Shown: positions 1-11,767, counted from the stretch's first letter. The stretch is DNA of 64,000 nt from Epiperipatus broadwayi (GCA_028023455.1 JAQFVV010012441.1:6283544-6347543), one strand, 5' to 3'. Program-made: numbers and translations. The notes: generated from the sequence alone by a model not told the origin.

Positions 1-1539
1 TCTCATAGTGATGAAGTAGTAGAAGATTTTTATATGGATGTACAAAAGGCTTTTGATCAGAGTAAACAACATTTTAAAATTGTTATGGGAGACTTTAATG
101 CTAAAATTGGTAGACAAATGAAAGATGAAATTGCTGTAGGTAATTTTGGTTATGGTAATAGAAATGAGAGAGGACATAGACTTGTGGAGTTTGCAGAAAA
201 AGAAAAACTTTATATTATGAATTCATTTTTTGAGAAAAATATTAAAAGGAAATGGACATGGAAGCATCCAAATGAAGGTACAGCAGAATTGGATTATATT
301 TTGACTAACAGAAAATACATATTTCAAGATTGTAATGTTCTTAATAAATTTAACACAGGAAGTGATCATCGATTAGTAAGGTGTAAGTTACATGTTAATG
401 TAAAACTAGAGAGACAAAAATTATTAAGAAAAACAATATTTACAGTTGATATTCCTAATCTTCAGAAACATTCTAATGAATTTAAATTAGAACTTACAAA
501 TAGGTTTCAAGTGTTAGGAGATTTTGAACATGTTTCAGATTTGAATGAAATTAATATGAAAATAACTGATACACTTTTAAAAACTGCAACAAACATAGCT
601 GGTAGAAAAAAGCAGCAATTGACTAATAAAATTTCTACTGAGACTAGAGAATTTATGAAGAAAAGAAGGAATATGAAGATATACAAAAATGATGTATTAA
701 AAAGAATTGAATATCTCGAATTTTGTAAAATGGTACGGAAAAGAGTTGAAAATGATATAAGAAAGTATAACTGTGAAATAGCAAGGAAAGCTGTAGAAGA
801 AAATAAAATTCTCAAAAATGTTAAACAACATTTTGGTATTGGTAGGAAATTTATGTCTGCAATAAGAAAAAAAGATGGAATTATTACTAAAAAGAGAGAT
901 GCCATCATGAAATTGGTAGAAGATTTTTATCAAGAATTATATAGTAATAAAGAACAAATACCTCCTATATCTATTACATCTTCCGAATTGCCCAGAATTT
1001 TAAATGAAGAAGTGAGACATGCAATTAAGAGTATGAAGAAAGGAAAGGCTCCAGGAAATGATGGAATTATAATTCATATATTAAAAGTAGCAGGTGAAGA
1101 AATAGAAACAATTTTAGCAAAATTATATACCAAATGTCTAAATGATAAAGATGTACCAGAAGATTGGAAGAATGCAGTAATAATATTAATATTTTAAAAA
1201 GGTGATAAAGAAGATATTAGAAATTACAGACCTATCAGCCTTTTATCAGTTTTATATAAAATTTTTACCAAGATAATTACAACTCGTCTGCAGAGAACTT
1301 TGGATTTCCACCAACCAAGAGAACAAGCTGGATTTAAAAGTGGTTTTAGTACAATAGATCATATCCAGGTATTGAGAGAAGTCATAGAAAGGACAAACGA
1401 ATATGAGTTGTCATTATGTTTTGGATTTGTAGATTATGAAAAGGCATTCGATTCTATACACATTTCTTCAGTGATTAGAAGCATTGGATCATCAAGGTAT
1501 AGATCCAGGATATTGTCATATTTTAAAGAATATTTATAA
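1..1539 (+). pseudogene. LINE endonuclease plus N-terminal half of reverse transcriptase, one stop
   Basis: Open from base 1 in frame 1, so coding starts upstream of the window; the first Met at 34 is not the true start. The endonuclease part shows MGDFNAKIG (phosphodiesterase DFN motif), a GNRNERG segment and SDHRLV, the conserved C-terminal Ser-Asp-His of the exonuclease-endonuclease-phosphatase fold. The RT begins around 1000-1200 with KGKAPGNDGI, then NYRPISLLSVLYKIF, QAGFKSGFST and FVDYEKAFDSI, which carries the first catalytic Asp. A TAA at 1195-1197 replaces the Lys normally found in the ILIFKKGDK stretch; translation resumes in the same frame. The frame is lost at about 1490, and the intact continuation is in frame 2 from 1484. 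Confidence 0.92.
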
Positions 1540-2062
1540 AAATGCAACAGCAATAATTAGATTACATAATGATACTGGAAAAATCAACATTGAGAAAGGT
1601 GTAAGACAAGGTGACTCCATATCTCCAAAACTCTTTACAGCAGTGCTGCAAGAAGTATTTTGTGGATTAAAATGGGAAACTAAAGGAGTGAAAGTAAATG
1701 GAGAGTATTTAAGTCATTTAGATTTTGCAGATGATGTAGTTGTTTTTGCAAATAATGCTTCAGAGCTGCAGGAAATGTTGCAGGAGTTAGCAGATGAAAG
1801 TAGAAAAGTAGGACTAAAGATAAATGTTAAAAAGACTAAAGTAATGTTTAATCGATTTGCTCAAAATATGAAAATAAAAATTGATTATGAAGAATTAGAA
1901 GAAGTTAACAGTTACAAATACCTTGGTCAGATTATTAATACAGATGGAAACATAATGGAGGAAATTAATCATAGAATTAAACTTGGTTGGAGTGCTTTTG
2001 GTAGAAATAACTTGATACTAAAAGGAAATATGCCTATGTGTTTGAAAAGGATGGTTTTTTAA
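1484..2062 (+). pseudogene. LINE reverse transcriptase, catalytic FADD half (frameshifted)
   Basis: This frame carries the rest of the RT palm and thumb. It shows GVRQGDSISPKLF, LDFADDVVVFA (the FADD catalytic box, both Asp present), LKINVKKTKVM and YLGQIINTDG. It joins the upstream RT segment by a frameshift around 1484-1500 and ends at a TAA created by a length change in the T run at 2055-2061. The protein continues one frame over as NKCVLPVLTYGSETWT. The catalytic residues survive although the element as a whole cannot make a full-length protein. Confidence 0.92.
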
Positions 2063-2489
2063 CAAATGTGTTTTACCAGTTCTTACTTATGGATCTGAGA
2101 CTTGGACACTTAATAGAAGAGCAATACAGAGACTTCAGACCAGTCAAAGGAGTATGGAGAGATGTATGTTGGGAGTAACAAGAAGAGATCGAAAACGCAA
2201 TGTATGGGTAAGACAACAAACAGGTGTTACTGACCTTATTGAAAAAATTAAAAGATTGAAATGGAGTTGGGCTGGACATATTGCTAGAAGAGATGATAAT
2301 AGATGGACAATTGAAATTTTAAACTGTATTCCAAGAGATTGTAAAAGACCCAGAAATAGACCACATGTGAGATGGATGGATGAAATAAGAAAATGTGCAG
2401 GAGTGTTGTGGAGAAGAGAAGCTAAAGATCGGAGAAGATGGATTAAACTTGGAGAGACCTTCATCCTGCAGTGGATTGATAATGGTTGA
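2063..2489 (+). pseudogene. LINE C-terminal domain (frameshifted tail of the polymerase)
   Basis: Continues the polymerase after the frameshift near 2060, beginning NKCVLPVLTYGSETWTL. It contains CMLGVTRRDRKRN, RLKWSWAGHIARRDDNRW and RPHVRWMDEIRK, the conserved C-terminal end of RTE-like polymerases, and stops at 2487-2489. The stop codon is part of the (TGA)n tail, so the coding sequence and the 3' end nearly coincide and there is practically no 3' UTR. Confidence 0.9.
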
Positions 2490-2505
2490 TGATGATGATG
2501 ATGAT
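2487..2505 (+). repeat. (TGA)n 3' tail of the LINE
   Basis: About six GAT/TGA units close the LINE. Short 3' microsatellite tails instead of poly-A are typical of RTE-clade elements. The tail runs directly into the terminus of the neighbouring PLE at about 2504, so the two elements share a junction with no spacer. Confidence 0.85.
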
Positions 2506-2689
2506 ATTCCAAATAACGGTAAACAACTTATAAAATAATATAAATAAAAACTCATAGAGAAATATTTTTGATTATATTCATAATCATTATCAACTCAAAT
2601 TTCAAAATGAAATCATCTATTACCAACCAGAAACACATGTTAATTTAAATATTCCACAATTCATTAATCCTAACATTTGCTGACTGTCT

Positions 2690-4158
2690 ATTTATTATCC
2701 TATTTTTTATACCTATTAATAAAAACTGCCTCTTTAATTTTTCTATTTTCGTTATCTCTCTCTTGACCTAAAATTTTTATCTTTTGTATATCAAAATCAA
2801 ATTTAAAATTACAATTCCTATCATGATTATAAAAAACAGATTCAGTATATAACTTCACTTCATTATTACTATCACTATATATCTGTACATTTTTTAAAAC
2901 TTTTTTATATGACAATTTATGCTCTTTAATTCTTTTCTCCATTTTACATCTAGATTCCCCCACATATTATTAGTTATATCCACAAAAAAATTCTATAAAT
3001 TACATTACTCACATTATTTTTTTCTAACTTATCTTTTGAATTATTAATCATACTATTTAAATTACTCTATCCATAAAATGAAACATTATATATTCTATCA
3101 TAAACTTTTTTCATAAATTTTACTTGATTATTATTATAAAAAGGCAGAGAAATCCACTTCTTACTCTCAATTTCTTTATCACCAACATTTCTATTAATTT
3201 TCTTATTAAATCGACAAATCACCTGATAAATTTCTTTTATATTATAACCCACACTTAATAATTCACTCACATAATTTTCAATATTTTTCTTTTTATCACA
3301 TGCATATTTACACAAATTATTATTTCTATGTAAAAAGACATAAAACCAGTCATTTTATAATTATGTGGCACTTTAGATAAATATGGAATATATCCTCTCA
3401 TTTCAATAGGTTTAATAAACAATTTATAGTCAATCATATTATTGTGCCTTGAAATAATCAAATCTGAAATATTCTTTCTCCATAGTCCATTTAAGAACTT
3501 TTAATTTATTATATTCATCAAAAATTTTATCAATTATTTCTGAAGAAGCACATACAAAAACATCATACACATATTTCATATATATCTTAATATTTCCCAT
3601 ATATATAAATTTGTTTACAATCTTTTCTTCATACGAAGATGAAACACCATTGGTAATCCCATTGGCTAATCCTTTACTCATTTTATAAAAATTTACCATT
3701 AAATGATGCCATAATATTTTGTTCAATAAAATTTAAAGTCTTCATCACAAAACATATTAATTGATTATCAACTTTTTTCTCCAATGAAGCTTGATGAATT
3801 ATCTTAATTGAATCAATTCTATCAATACATCCATACATCTCAGAAATATCCAATGATACTAAAACATCATCACAGTCCAAATTTAAATCTTTAATTTTTT
3901 CAACAAAATCAAATGATGACATTACAGAATATTTTCCAAATCCAAATATATCTATAAAATTTTAGCTATATAGTTACTAGTTTTATGCATAAAAGATCCT
4001 CCAAAATCCAAAATTATTCTAAGTGGATAAGCTTCCTTATGTAATTTTATATTATCAAATACACATGGAGAAATAGCATTTGAATGATATAATGAATAAT
4101 ACACATTATCATTTATTCCTTTATTCTTTGCCTTTAATAAAATATTAATAAATTTCAT
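2690..4158 (-). pseudogene. Penelope-like element, left copy: RT plus degenerate GIY-YIG endonuclease
   Basis: Read 5' to 3' on the minus strand, several frames assemble a PLE polyprotein. The first is an RT start with HKEAYPLRIILDFGGS (the KIHK-xxPLRPI region of PLEs) at 4040-3990. Next come VLVSLDISEMYGCID with a first catalytic Asp (about 3870-3830), a YVYDVF box at about 3570 where the usual YVDD has lost an Asp to Tyr, and GYIPYLSKVPHNYK. After a linker follow NVIYRI, then YVGES and EKRIKEHKLSYKKV, the GIY-YIG signature near 2960-2990. The C-terminal end (INRY) is near 2710. At least four frame breaks make it a pseudogene. The YVYD change alone would abolish RT activity. Confidence 0.85.
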
Positions 4159-4208
4159 TGTTTATGAATCAACGTTATATTTATCAATCAATTCAAAATT
4201 TAATTTTT

Positions 4209-5190
4209 CCATTTATATTTATGGGAAATATTAAGATATATCTGAGATATGTGGATGATGTTTTTGTATGTGCTACCTCAGAAACGATTGATAAAATTTT
4301 TGATAAATATAATAAATTAAAAGTCTTAAATGAACTATGGAGAAATAATATAATAATAGTATTAAATTTTCAGATTTGATGATTTCAACGAACAATAATA
4401 TGATTGACTATAAATTGTTTATTAAACCTATTGAAATGAGAGGATGAATTCCATATTTATCTAAAGTGCCACATAATTATAAAATGAACAGTTTTAGGTC
4501 TTTTTTTACATAGAAATAATATTTTGTGTAAATATTTATGTGATAAAAAAAAATATTGAAAATTATGTGAGTGAATTATTAAGTGTGGTTATAATATAAA
4601 AGAAATTTATCAGGTGATTTGTCGATTTAATAAGAAAATTAATAGAAATGTTGGTGATAAAGAAATTGAGAGTAAGAAGTGGATTTCTTTGCCTTTTTAT
4701 AATAATAATCAAGTAAAATTTATGAAAAAAGTTTATGATAGAATATATAATGTTTCATTTTATGGATAGATTAATTTAAATAGTATGATTAATAATTCAA
4801 AAGATAAGTTAGAAAAAAATAATGTGAGTAATGTAATTTATAGAATTTTTTTGTGGATATAACTTATAATATGTGGGGGAATCTAGATGTAATATGGAGA
4901 AAAGAATTAAAGAGCATAAATTGTCATATAAAAAAGTTTTAAAAAATGTACAGATATATAGTGATAGTAATAATGAAGTGAAGTTATATACTGAATCTGT
5001 TTTTTTATAATCATGATAGGAATTGTAATTTTAAATTTGATTTTGATATACAAAAGATAAAAATTTTAGGTCAAGAGAGAGATAATGAAAATAGAAAAAT
5101 TAAAGAGGCAATTTTTATTAATAGGTATAAAAATAGGATAATAAATAGACAGTCAGCAAATGTTAAGATTAATGAATTGTGGGATATTTA
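4209..5190 (+). pseudogene. Penelope-like element, right copy: RT YVDD box to GIY-YIG remnant
   Basis: Mirror copy of the minus-strand element. It begins inside the RT palm with YLRYVDDVFVCATSE, keeping the canonical YVDD, then follows the same order of RT thumb, linker, YRI, VGES and KRIKEHKLSYKK motifs in shifting frames. It is 5'-truncated: the upstream RT motifs of the left copy have no counterpart here. Frameshifts (for example near 4375, 4575, 4780, 4855 and 5005) exclude function. Confidence 0.83.
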
Positions 5191-5337
5191 AATCGACATG
5201 TATTTCCGGTTGGTAATAGATGATTCCATTTTGAAATTTGAGTTGAGTTGATAATGATTATGAATATAATCGAAAATATTTTTGTATGAGTTTTTATTTA
5301 TATTATTTTATAAGTTGTTTACCATTATTTGGAATAT

Positions 5338-7675
5338 ATTTAAGTTTCGTTATTGTATTATTAATATTAGCGGACATTTTACTTTGTTATATATATATAG
5401 GCATAATTTCTATTATATTTTTATACCATTTTTCTGCAGTATCACTAAAATCATTATGAATCTTAGGCAAAATTATTTGATCACCAGTATAGCATAATTT
5501 TATTAATATTTAAACAATTTCTATTCTTTCATATTTTGCCTCATATTTTAAATAATTATTCTTTCTATGTTTAAAACAATATAAATGATAAAAAACAATC
5601 ATTATTTATGCTTGCAATTTAGTATTAAATTGATTTAATCTCTTATTAATTTAAAATAAAAAAAACTAGGTATTGTTTTTGGCAAGACATTGATCATCAT
5701 CGGTGGTTGTTGGTTATTATAAAAAATTATCTTCTATTTTAATATTTCATACCAATATCGTCAAATTTAATAACGTCTATCTTGTAACAGCTGCATTGTA
5801 AAAAAGGCCTCATAATAAAATTGTTTTCATATTTTCTTCATAGCCAACTCATATAGTTATTTAATTATACATCAGTAAATGTACCCTTTAAAAAATCTTG
5901 TTGTATCAACACTAATAGGATTTATATATTAAAAGGTGGCTGTTATTTATAAGTTCATTTAAAAGATTTATTGAAAATCTGGCGTATATATTATCTTAAT
6001 AATAATCATTAAAAACAGTCAACACTTAATTTTTACAATAATAATTAATCAAAAGCTTGCTCGGCATATTATTTTGATACATTTAGTATATTTATTTTTA
6101 AGTATTAAACAAGCTTTTCTTGGCATTCCTGTTGTATATATTATTCGTATTGATTTAACATTTTTTTTTGAGAAAAGTTTAAATCGTTTGGAATTATAAC
6201 ATTAAAATAAATAAATATATAGTTTTGTTTTTTAAATCTAATTGGTACTTATTGGAAAGCTAATATAAAATATGTCCTTGGTCTAGACTGCTTTTTGTGA
6301 GGAAATGCTTAGAAGATATTTGAGTTAACTATTAAAGACACTTTTATCAATAGGTAAAAAATAATATATCCGTTAATTATCCCATTGCAAGACATAGAAC
6401 TCCCCAAAAGCCGTCATAAAGCAACAGAAATAAGGATGCGTTACAAATGATTTAACATTAACAAGTGGTGAAAATTTGAGAGATTTTCTGCTCCAGTATT
6501 ACCAGTATGTATATATACCTTAAACATCTACTTTATAAACAGTATTGACTTGTTAGTTGTGTTAGTTGTGAGCCACTAATGATAAATTATATAGTTTGAA
6601 GTTAATTTCAAATTTGCATGTAGGATTTGAATTCAGATTATGTACACAACAAACAGATATATTACCATTGTGCTGTCTCCTCAATATATGTATATAAAAA
6701 TTTTGATCAGATTTTAAATATTAATGTATATATATTTAATGTACAAGTATATTTATTGAAGATCTTACAACTTTGAAACTTTAATAACCTTACCTAGTAA
6801 AAGTAAAAATATCTATTAGGTTCATTTAGCTAGAAAGAAACGACAATTAATTACAGTGTATATTGTTTTATAAGAAGCTAAGATAATTCTAAGCTAATAA
6901 ATGAAAGAAAATGACCTTCTATTGTAATTAAAAAAGGCAAATCAACCGACAAATTCAAATAAAAATTGAAAAGGAAATGAAGAAAATTTAGAAAGGAAGC
7001 AAATGGAAATTAAAACCAGAGATCTTACATTATACTAGACAAAATAGCTGTTCAAAATTAAGAAAATCTCATTGTCAGTTATCTAGAAATAAATAGAAAA
7101 AAATATTTTTTTATACTAATATAAATATAACTTTGAATGTTATTTTAATGCATATTTATGCATCAATCAATTAAAAAAACAACTAATGCAAATGTTTAAT
7201 ATACGTTAGTTTTGATGTATGCCATATATATAACATTCATATATAATTACACGTATTTGTAATATTTAGTACAAATACATATAATAACTAAAAACAACAG
7301 TATGTCTTTTCCTATATACCGGTGAAAATGATATTTTGGAAAAAGTTTTATATTTTATTTAATGATATATTGTTGAAAACTAGTTCCAAGTTATATATAC
7401 ATATATGCGTGTGTAGGAATGTATATGTCTGAATGTAAATACATGTGCGTGTTGTTATATTTTCGTGATGTACATATGTATATATTTGGTAGAAAACTAT
7501 TTTTATTAATGTATATTTATATTGTCTTAAAAATATATATTCCTTAACCAAATGTTTCCATTCTGTGTTTTGAAGATCATCAGAAATGATTCTATAAAAT
7601 ACAAGATGATATTCTTATGAAAATGAAATAAAGAATATATGATGTTTCAGTGTGAATTAAAACCGTTGGTTAAGG
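5338..7675. other. AT-rich intergenic DNA, no gene seen
   Basis: No convincing coding region, RNA gene or long repeat. It contains short (TA)n/(CA)n-like runs (for example 6690-6740 and 7390-7490) and small AT-only open frames that look random. The stretch just right of the PLE end, with GCGGACATTTTACTT at about 5370, resembles sequence at 19823 and so may be a degenerate element edge. Confidence 0.5.
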
Positions 7676-8098
7676 GTTTTTTTTGGCCCCCAAAAAAAAA
7701 ATCGTTTTCCCCCTCTTTTTTTAAATATTATTAAATTATTTTTTTAAAAATCTCTATATATACCTACTATATTACAAATATAATATTATTTAAAAAAATA
7801 AAAAAAAAAAAAATATTTTCCTATTTTAAAAAAGATAAAAAAATTCCTTTTTTAAAAAAAATAAATTTTAAATTTTTTATTTATTTATTAATTTAACTTT
7901 TTTTAAATAATTAAATAACTTACGGTTGGTGGTGGGGATAGAGGGGGAAGGGGGGTTCAAAAAAAATATTTCCACAAAAACAACACGGGGGGTTTTGGAT
8001 TGGGGGAGGGTGGGGGGGTGGGGCCTTCTCGGTTAGGTGGGGGGGGGGAAAGAGAAAGGGGGGGGGGCCAAAAAATAGGGGGGGGGGGGGGGTCCAAT
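7676..8098. other. Homopolymer-rich block, probable low-quality sequence
   Basis: A run of long T, A, C and above all G homopolymers (for example 8040-8048, 8061-8068 and 8079-8092) sits abruptly between ordinary sequence on either side. G runs this long and frequent are foreign to the rest of the window. The texture suggests noisy base calling or a gap filled with poor reads more than a biological repeat, though a G-quadruplex-forming tract cannot be excluded. Confidence 0.6.
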
Positions 8099-8188
8099 TT
8101 AATAAATATTTATGGGACTAAACTGTCTTCCGAGCTTATGCTTACTAGATTGTAAAGTATGAGGAATAATTTTTTGTATTTACCACTA

Positions 8189-8300
8189 TTTTTTTTTCAT
8201 ATGTCATAGCATCGGCCAGGAGGCGAACCCACAAGAACTGGCTACAACCAACTGCTTGCTTGCAAGGCGGCTGCGCTGACCTCTCGGCTAACAACGTTTG
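8189..8300 (-). mobile_element. tRNA-derived SINE with A-tail
   Basis: On the minus strand a tRNA-like head has a box A-like segment (TTAGCCGAGAGGTCAGC) and a box B (GTGGGTTCGCC, plus-strand 8222-8232). It ends TATGACATATG followed by an A-tail seen as T's at 8189-8198. It is close kin of the copy at 52924-53036, sharing the CTTGCAAGCAAGCAGTTGG middle and the GGCCGATG end. It is a SINE and not a tRNA gene because of the extra internal sequence and the A-tail. Confidence 0.8.
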
Positions 8301-8819
8301 ACTACTTGCTATGAACATAATCAGGAATAATCAGTTTCCAAATATTGAATGGACTCAATAAAACAGACTTTTGAACTTTAGATTTTTATAAGACCATCTG
8401 TAATTGGAATATAACTAATGAAAATTTATTTGAAACAAAAAAAGTATAATGCATATATAATTGAATTCAAAATATATGTTTACATTTTTTATATATCATT
8501 AGCTGTAAAGACATGCTTAATGTTAATACTTAAAACTTCTATCTCACAATATATAATTTAAAATGCATAAATAAAAAGACCTGAAAAAGTTAAATGATCA
8601 TAAAAATGCATTTGCATTTATGGTAAACCAAAACACTTAAAATGATCCAGATCACAATTGTTCACGTGACTTCATCATGTGTGATTATTTTTAGCAATAT
8701 GAAGTTGCAACAAAATGAACCACAAATGCTAAATTCTTCATCTAAAATGCTTAGAATTTGGCATTTGAAAAACCAATATCTGTTGATATATATATAGTTT
8801 GTTTGGGTTATACCATATA
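8301..8819. other. AT-rich spacer between SINE and PLE
   Basis: No gene or repeat recognised. There is a (TA)n run near 8790, and the sequence grades into the PLE palindrome edge at about 8820. Confidence 0.4.
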
Positions 8820-9945
8820 TATATAATACATATTTTGCGAGTTCATCCATGTTAAAACTTTTAATATTAATATACTGACATTTTGACTTGGTCACACAAG
8901 CCATCCACAGAGTTATAAAAGGTAGAAAGATGGTTGTAGAGGCGCTACAATCACTGATTTGAATAAAATATTAAAATTCCACCAATAGCAAAAAATGTTA
9001 AATTTAGGAATGTTTTTTTAAAAAAATCTTTCCAAATAGGAGGAAGTTTGCATGTATCATTTCGCTTATTGATACAATCTGGCCTTTTAAGTATCTCAAT
9101 GGCTTCTCTAATTTTGCATTGGTAGAGATTATCACATCTGGATATGATCCTGGTGCTAGAAAAATCAATTTTATGACCTGAATCTATAGTATGGAATGAG
9201 AGTGCTGATGATGATGAGTGTTGTTTAACTGCATTAGCATGCTCATCTCTCCTAACACTGATGTGACGATTACTCATACCTATGTAAGAAGCTTTACAAT
9301 TTTTACATGAGATTTCATAGACACCATGAGATTCAAGAGAGATTGAATCCTTAGGCTTGGTTATTATATTGCTGATCTTTTGATGAGCAGAAAATGCTAT
9401 ATCTATATTATAGTGTTTTAATATACGTCCAATACTGTCTATAGTTCCTTTTACATATGGAACACAAATCCTAATAGCTGATTTATCATCTTTTTGTTTC
9501 CTATTTTGTCTATTTTGGGCTTAAAATAAGGCTTTTTTTTTATAAATTTGTAATTATATTTATTTGCTAATAAAACACTATTAATATGATTTATTTCTTC
9601 TTTCAGATGTGTCTCATCTGAAAGGTTAATTGCTCTATTTAAAAGAGTTTTGGCTACAGAAACTATCTTAGTTGGGTGATGATGAGAATGGAAATGCAAA
9701 TATCTGTCTGTGTGTGTGTTTTTTTTTTTTAAAAAAACATTCCTGAATTTAACATTTTTTGCTATTGGTGGAAATTTTAACATTTTATTCAAATCAGTGA
9801 TTGTAGCGCCTCTACAACCATCTTTCTACCTTTTATAACTCTGTGGATGGCTTGTGTGACCAAATCGAAATGTCAATATATTAATATTAAAAGTTTTAAC
9901 ACGGATGAACCCGCAAACCCGCAAAATATGTATTTTATATATTTA
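8820..9945 (-). mobile_element. Penelope-like element with inverted copy of its own 3' end
   Basis: The element is read on the minus strand. Its 3' part (8836-8995) reappears inverted at about 9738-9940, including the GTAGCGCCTCTACAACC segment and the terminal codons, so the coding part is flanked by inverted terminal copies. The right arm fuses to the coding region at a run of T/A next to a CA-rich stretch (9710-9740). This matches the pseudo-LTR or partial inverted copy arrangement known for Penelope elements. Confidence 0.85.
8955..9740 (-). pseudogene. Penelope-like element C-terminal half: linker and GIY-YIG endonuclease
   Basis: The minus-strand product starts with DRYLHFHSHHHPTK, the YLHF-HxxHP block conserved in PLEs after the RT. 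VLLANKYNYKFI follows, and after a frame change near 9490 SAIRICVPYVKGTIDSIGR. The GIY-YIG endonuclease is well preserved: GVYEISC, KNCKASYIGMSNR and ISVRRDEHANAV, then a downstream FHTIDSGHKIDF block and an IREAIEI helix. It ends near 8955 in FFAIGGILIF. RT motifs are absent, so only about the last third of a PLE polyprotein is present. The pair of cysteines ahead of the YIG half is typical of PLE endonucleases. Confidence 0.87.
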
Positions 9946-10116
9946 ACCCGTGCAAATCTTCATTTTAACACACACACACATATATATATATACCCTTAAG
10001 CTATCATCATTTACATTTATAAATCCATTAAAGCCTTGAGTAATTGGCTTTATTGTCTTAGTAAATATATATATATTATTATATTTAATGTTTTCACAGT
10101 TATATGATGTAAATAA

Positions 10117-10256
10117 ATTATAACTTTTTGAGCTGTACCATGTATTGTTTTCCATTAAACACCGATATTTTGATGGACTAGTAACCGCCATGCTAGTCCG
10201 TCAAAATATTGGTGTTTAAAGGAAAACAATACATGGTACAGCCCAAAAAGTTATAA
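10117..10256. repeat. Imperfect palindrome, ~65-bp arms
   Basis: TTATAACTTTTTGAGCTGTA at 10118 and its downstream neighbours are mirrored by the sequence ending in TTATAA at 10256, meeting in the middle at ACTAG-TAACCGCCATG-CTAG. Just upstream is TTTCACAGTTATATGATGTA, a block resembling 14417-14435 beside another palindrome. It is probably a non-autonomous or terminal piece of a PLE-like family. Confidence 0.7.
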
Positions 10257-10261
10257 TATAT

Positions 10262-10440
10262 ATATATGGTATAAAGTGTGGGTTCATCTATGTATGGCTT
10301 GATAATGATTTTACCCATGACATTTCAGCCTGATTACATAAACTATTAACTGGGTGATGAATAGAATATTCATCATCAAATTGATGGCTGTGTAATCAGG
10401 CCAGAACATCAATATAATCATACATCATCAAAAAACATAT
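10262..10440. repeat. Weak inverted repeat around CCTGATTACA/TGTAATCAGG
   Basis: ATGTATGGCTTGATAATGAT near 10290 is loosely mirrored near 10415-10425, and CCTGATTACA (10330) pairs with TGTAATCAGG (10391). It reads as a diverged foldback element next to the palindrome at 10117-10256. No coding content. Confidence 0.4.
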
Positions 10441-11767
10441 ACAATTGAACTCAAAAAGTAAATTGTTTATATCTGTAACACATGGAAATCTTCATGTCAT
10501 CATATAATGCCTAAACTGAACTCAATGTAATTAAAAGGGATTCAAATTCAGATTTTCAACTACACACACATACCATTGATATTACACATATATTGTTTTG
10601 AGCAATGAATTCAATCCATATCGTTATTCTTTCTTTTGGGAAAGAGCAGAAAAGAAATGAAACACATTCCTAACAGTAGACATACACACTTAAAATAAAT
10701 TTGATACATCAATGTATGCACTCAAATGTTTTTCCAATAGTCTTATTGTCAGTTAAAAAATGAAAAAGAATAAATAGTGATCTGCAAAAAGCAATAAGAT
10801 ACACAGTACACTTTAAACAAATCAGGATGACTATCTTAAGTTAAACATTATAAATAATATTTGCAACCTCAAGATATCATAATGGGGAAATTTTCTGTGA
10901 ATTAGATTCTGATTCTAATAAATATTTCCTTTTAACATAAATCATTGCTACTTTGGGTTTTAGATATGCTAAATATATATATATAAACATGCAAGTCTGT
11001 TGGTGCAGTGCCTAACATATAAATAGTGTATGAGTTATGTGGGAACATCATATTCTTAAGTCAATGAAAATTCCTCCATCTATTACTTGTAAGTGAAAGT
11101 ACAGCTAAACAAACTCCAACATCCAAAAACTTGATTCAGTCATTAATAATCTTGCAAATTTTTTTCTATTATAAACTCATTTTACATGTACATCATCATC
11201 TCTATTTAATACCTATAAATAAAATATTTATTATTGAATGATTATTTTTTTATATATCTTGTCACATGTTTTATAAAAACTTTTATTTTTGTAATTTTAT
11301 CTAATTTATTCAGGCTTTTTTTTTTCAGGTGTAAAGTTATATTCACAATCCCAGTTGTGCAGTCATTTTGTAGTTTTGCACCCAAATATTTGATTATCAT
11401 TGGGTCTACAATTAGGTTACCATTTACAATATAAGTAATATAATCTCAAATGAGTTTCTGTGATTGATTGGTAAAACTGTGTAATGCATTGCTATTTATT
11501 ATAAGTTTCAGTAATTAATGATTACTAGATGATAATACATTTTTATTCATGTCCCCAGAACAGTTCCAATCTTTAGCTATTGTCAGTGAAAGCTTAGAAT
11601 AGCAGTATGGAAGTACTGCAGATATATATCAGATAACCACTTTTAACTTTCTTTTTTTTTCTACTAAAGTGCCTAAAATTTAAAAATCCTACGAACGCAA
11701 CCATCTACTTGTTTATATATACATAATAATATTATAATTTGATGTCTGTATTTCTTCAAAGCAATAT
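10441..11767. other. AT-rich intergenic DNA, no gene seen
   Basis: No supported gene, RNA or long repeat. Small open frames here have AT-driven, hydrophobic composition and no recognisable motifs. Confidence 0.45.

Larger units (their letters stand above)
1..2505 (+). mobile_element. RTE-type non-LTR retrotransposon (LINE), 5'-incomplete, decayed
   Basis: One continuous LINE runs from before the window edge to a short (TGA)n tail. Reading order is apurinic-type endonuclease, reverse transcriptase, then a C-terminal region with the WSWAGHIARR and RPHVRWMDEIRK motifs seen in RTE-like elements of invertebrates. The reading frame is broken by one in-frame stop (1195-1197), a frameshift near 1480-1500 and another in a T run near 2055-2062, so this copy is dead. 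The endonuclease N-terminus lies outside the window. Clade assignment (RTE or close relative) rests on domain order, the C-terminal motifs and the microsatellite 3' end instead of poly-A. Two shorter 3' fragments of the same family lie at 21625-21716 and 28193-28650, both on the minus strand. Confidence 0.93.
2504..5337. mobile_element. Head-to-head pair of Penelope-like elements (large palindrome)
   Basis: Bases 2504-3610 are the reverse complement of roughly 4209-5337 with scattered differences. The left copy is on the minus strand and the right on the plus strand, so both 3' ends point outward. The left copy carries extra 5' sequence (to 4158) that forms the asymmetric centre. Both copies encode RT fragments followed by a GIY-YIG-type endonuclease remnant. 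Outer ends are marked by matching sequence beginning ATATTCC at 2504 and ending GGAATAT at 5337. Both copies are decayed by frameshifts and stops. Confidence 0.88.

Noticed and set aside
507-933. Minus-strand open frames inside the LINE
   Set aside because: They are antisense shadows of the endonuclease/RT coding strand with hydrophobic, motif-free products.
10117-10256. Hammerhead ribozyme in the palindrome centre (GATGGACTAG...CTAGTCCGTCAAAA)
   Set aside because: It looks superficially like stem II between core boxes, but CUGANGA and GAAA are not present and the pairing is fully explained by the palindrome.
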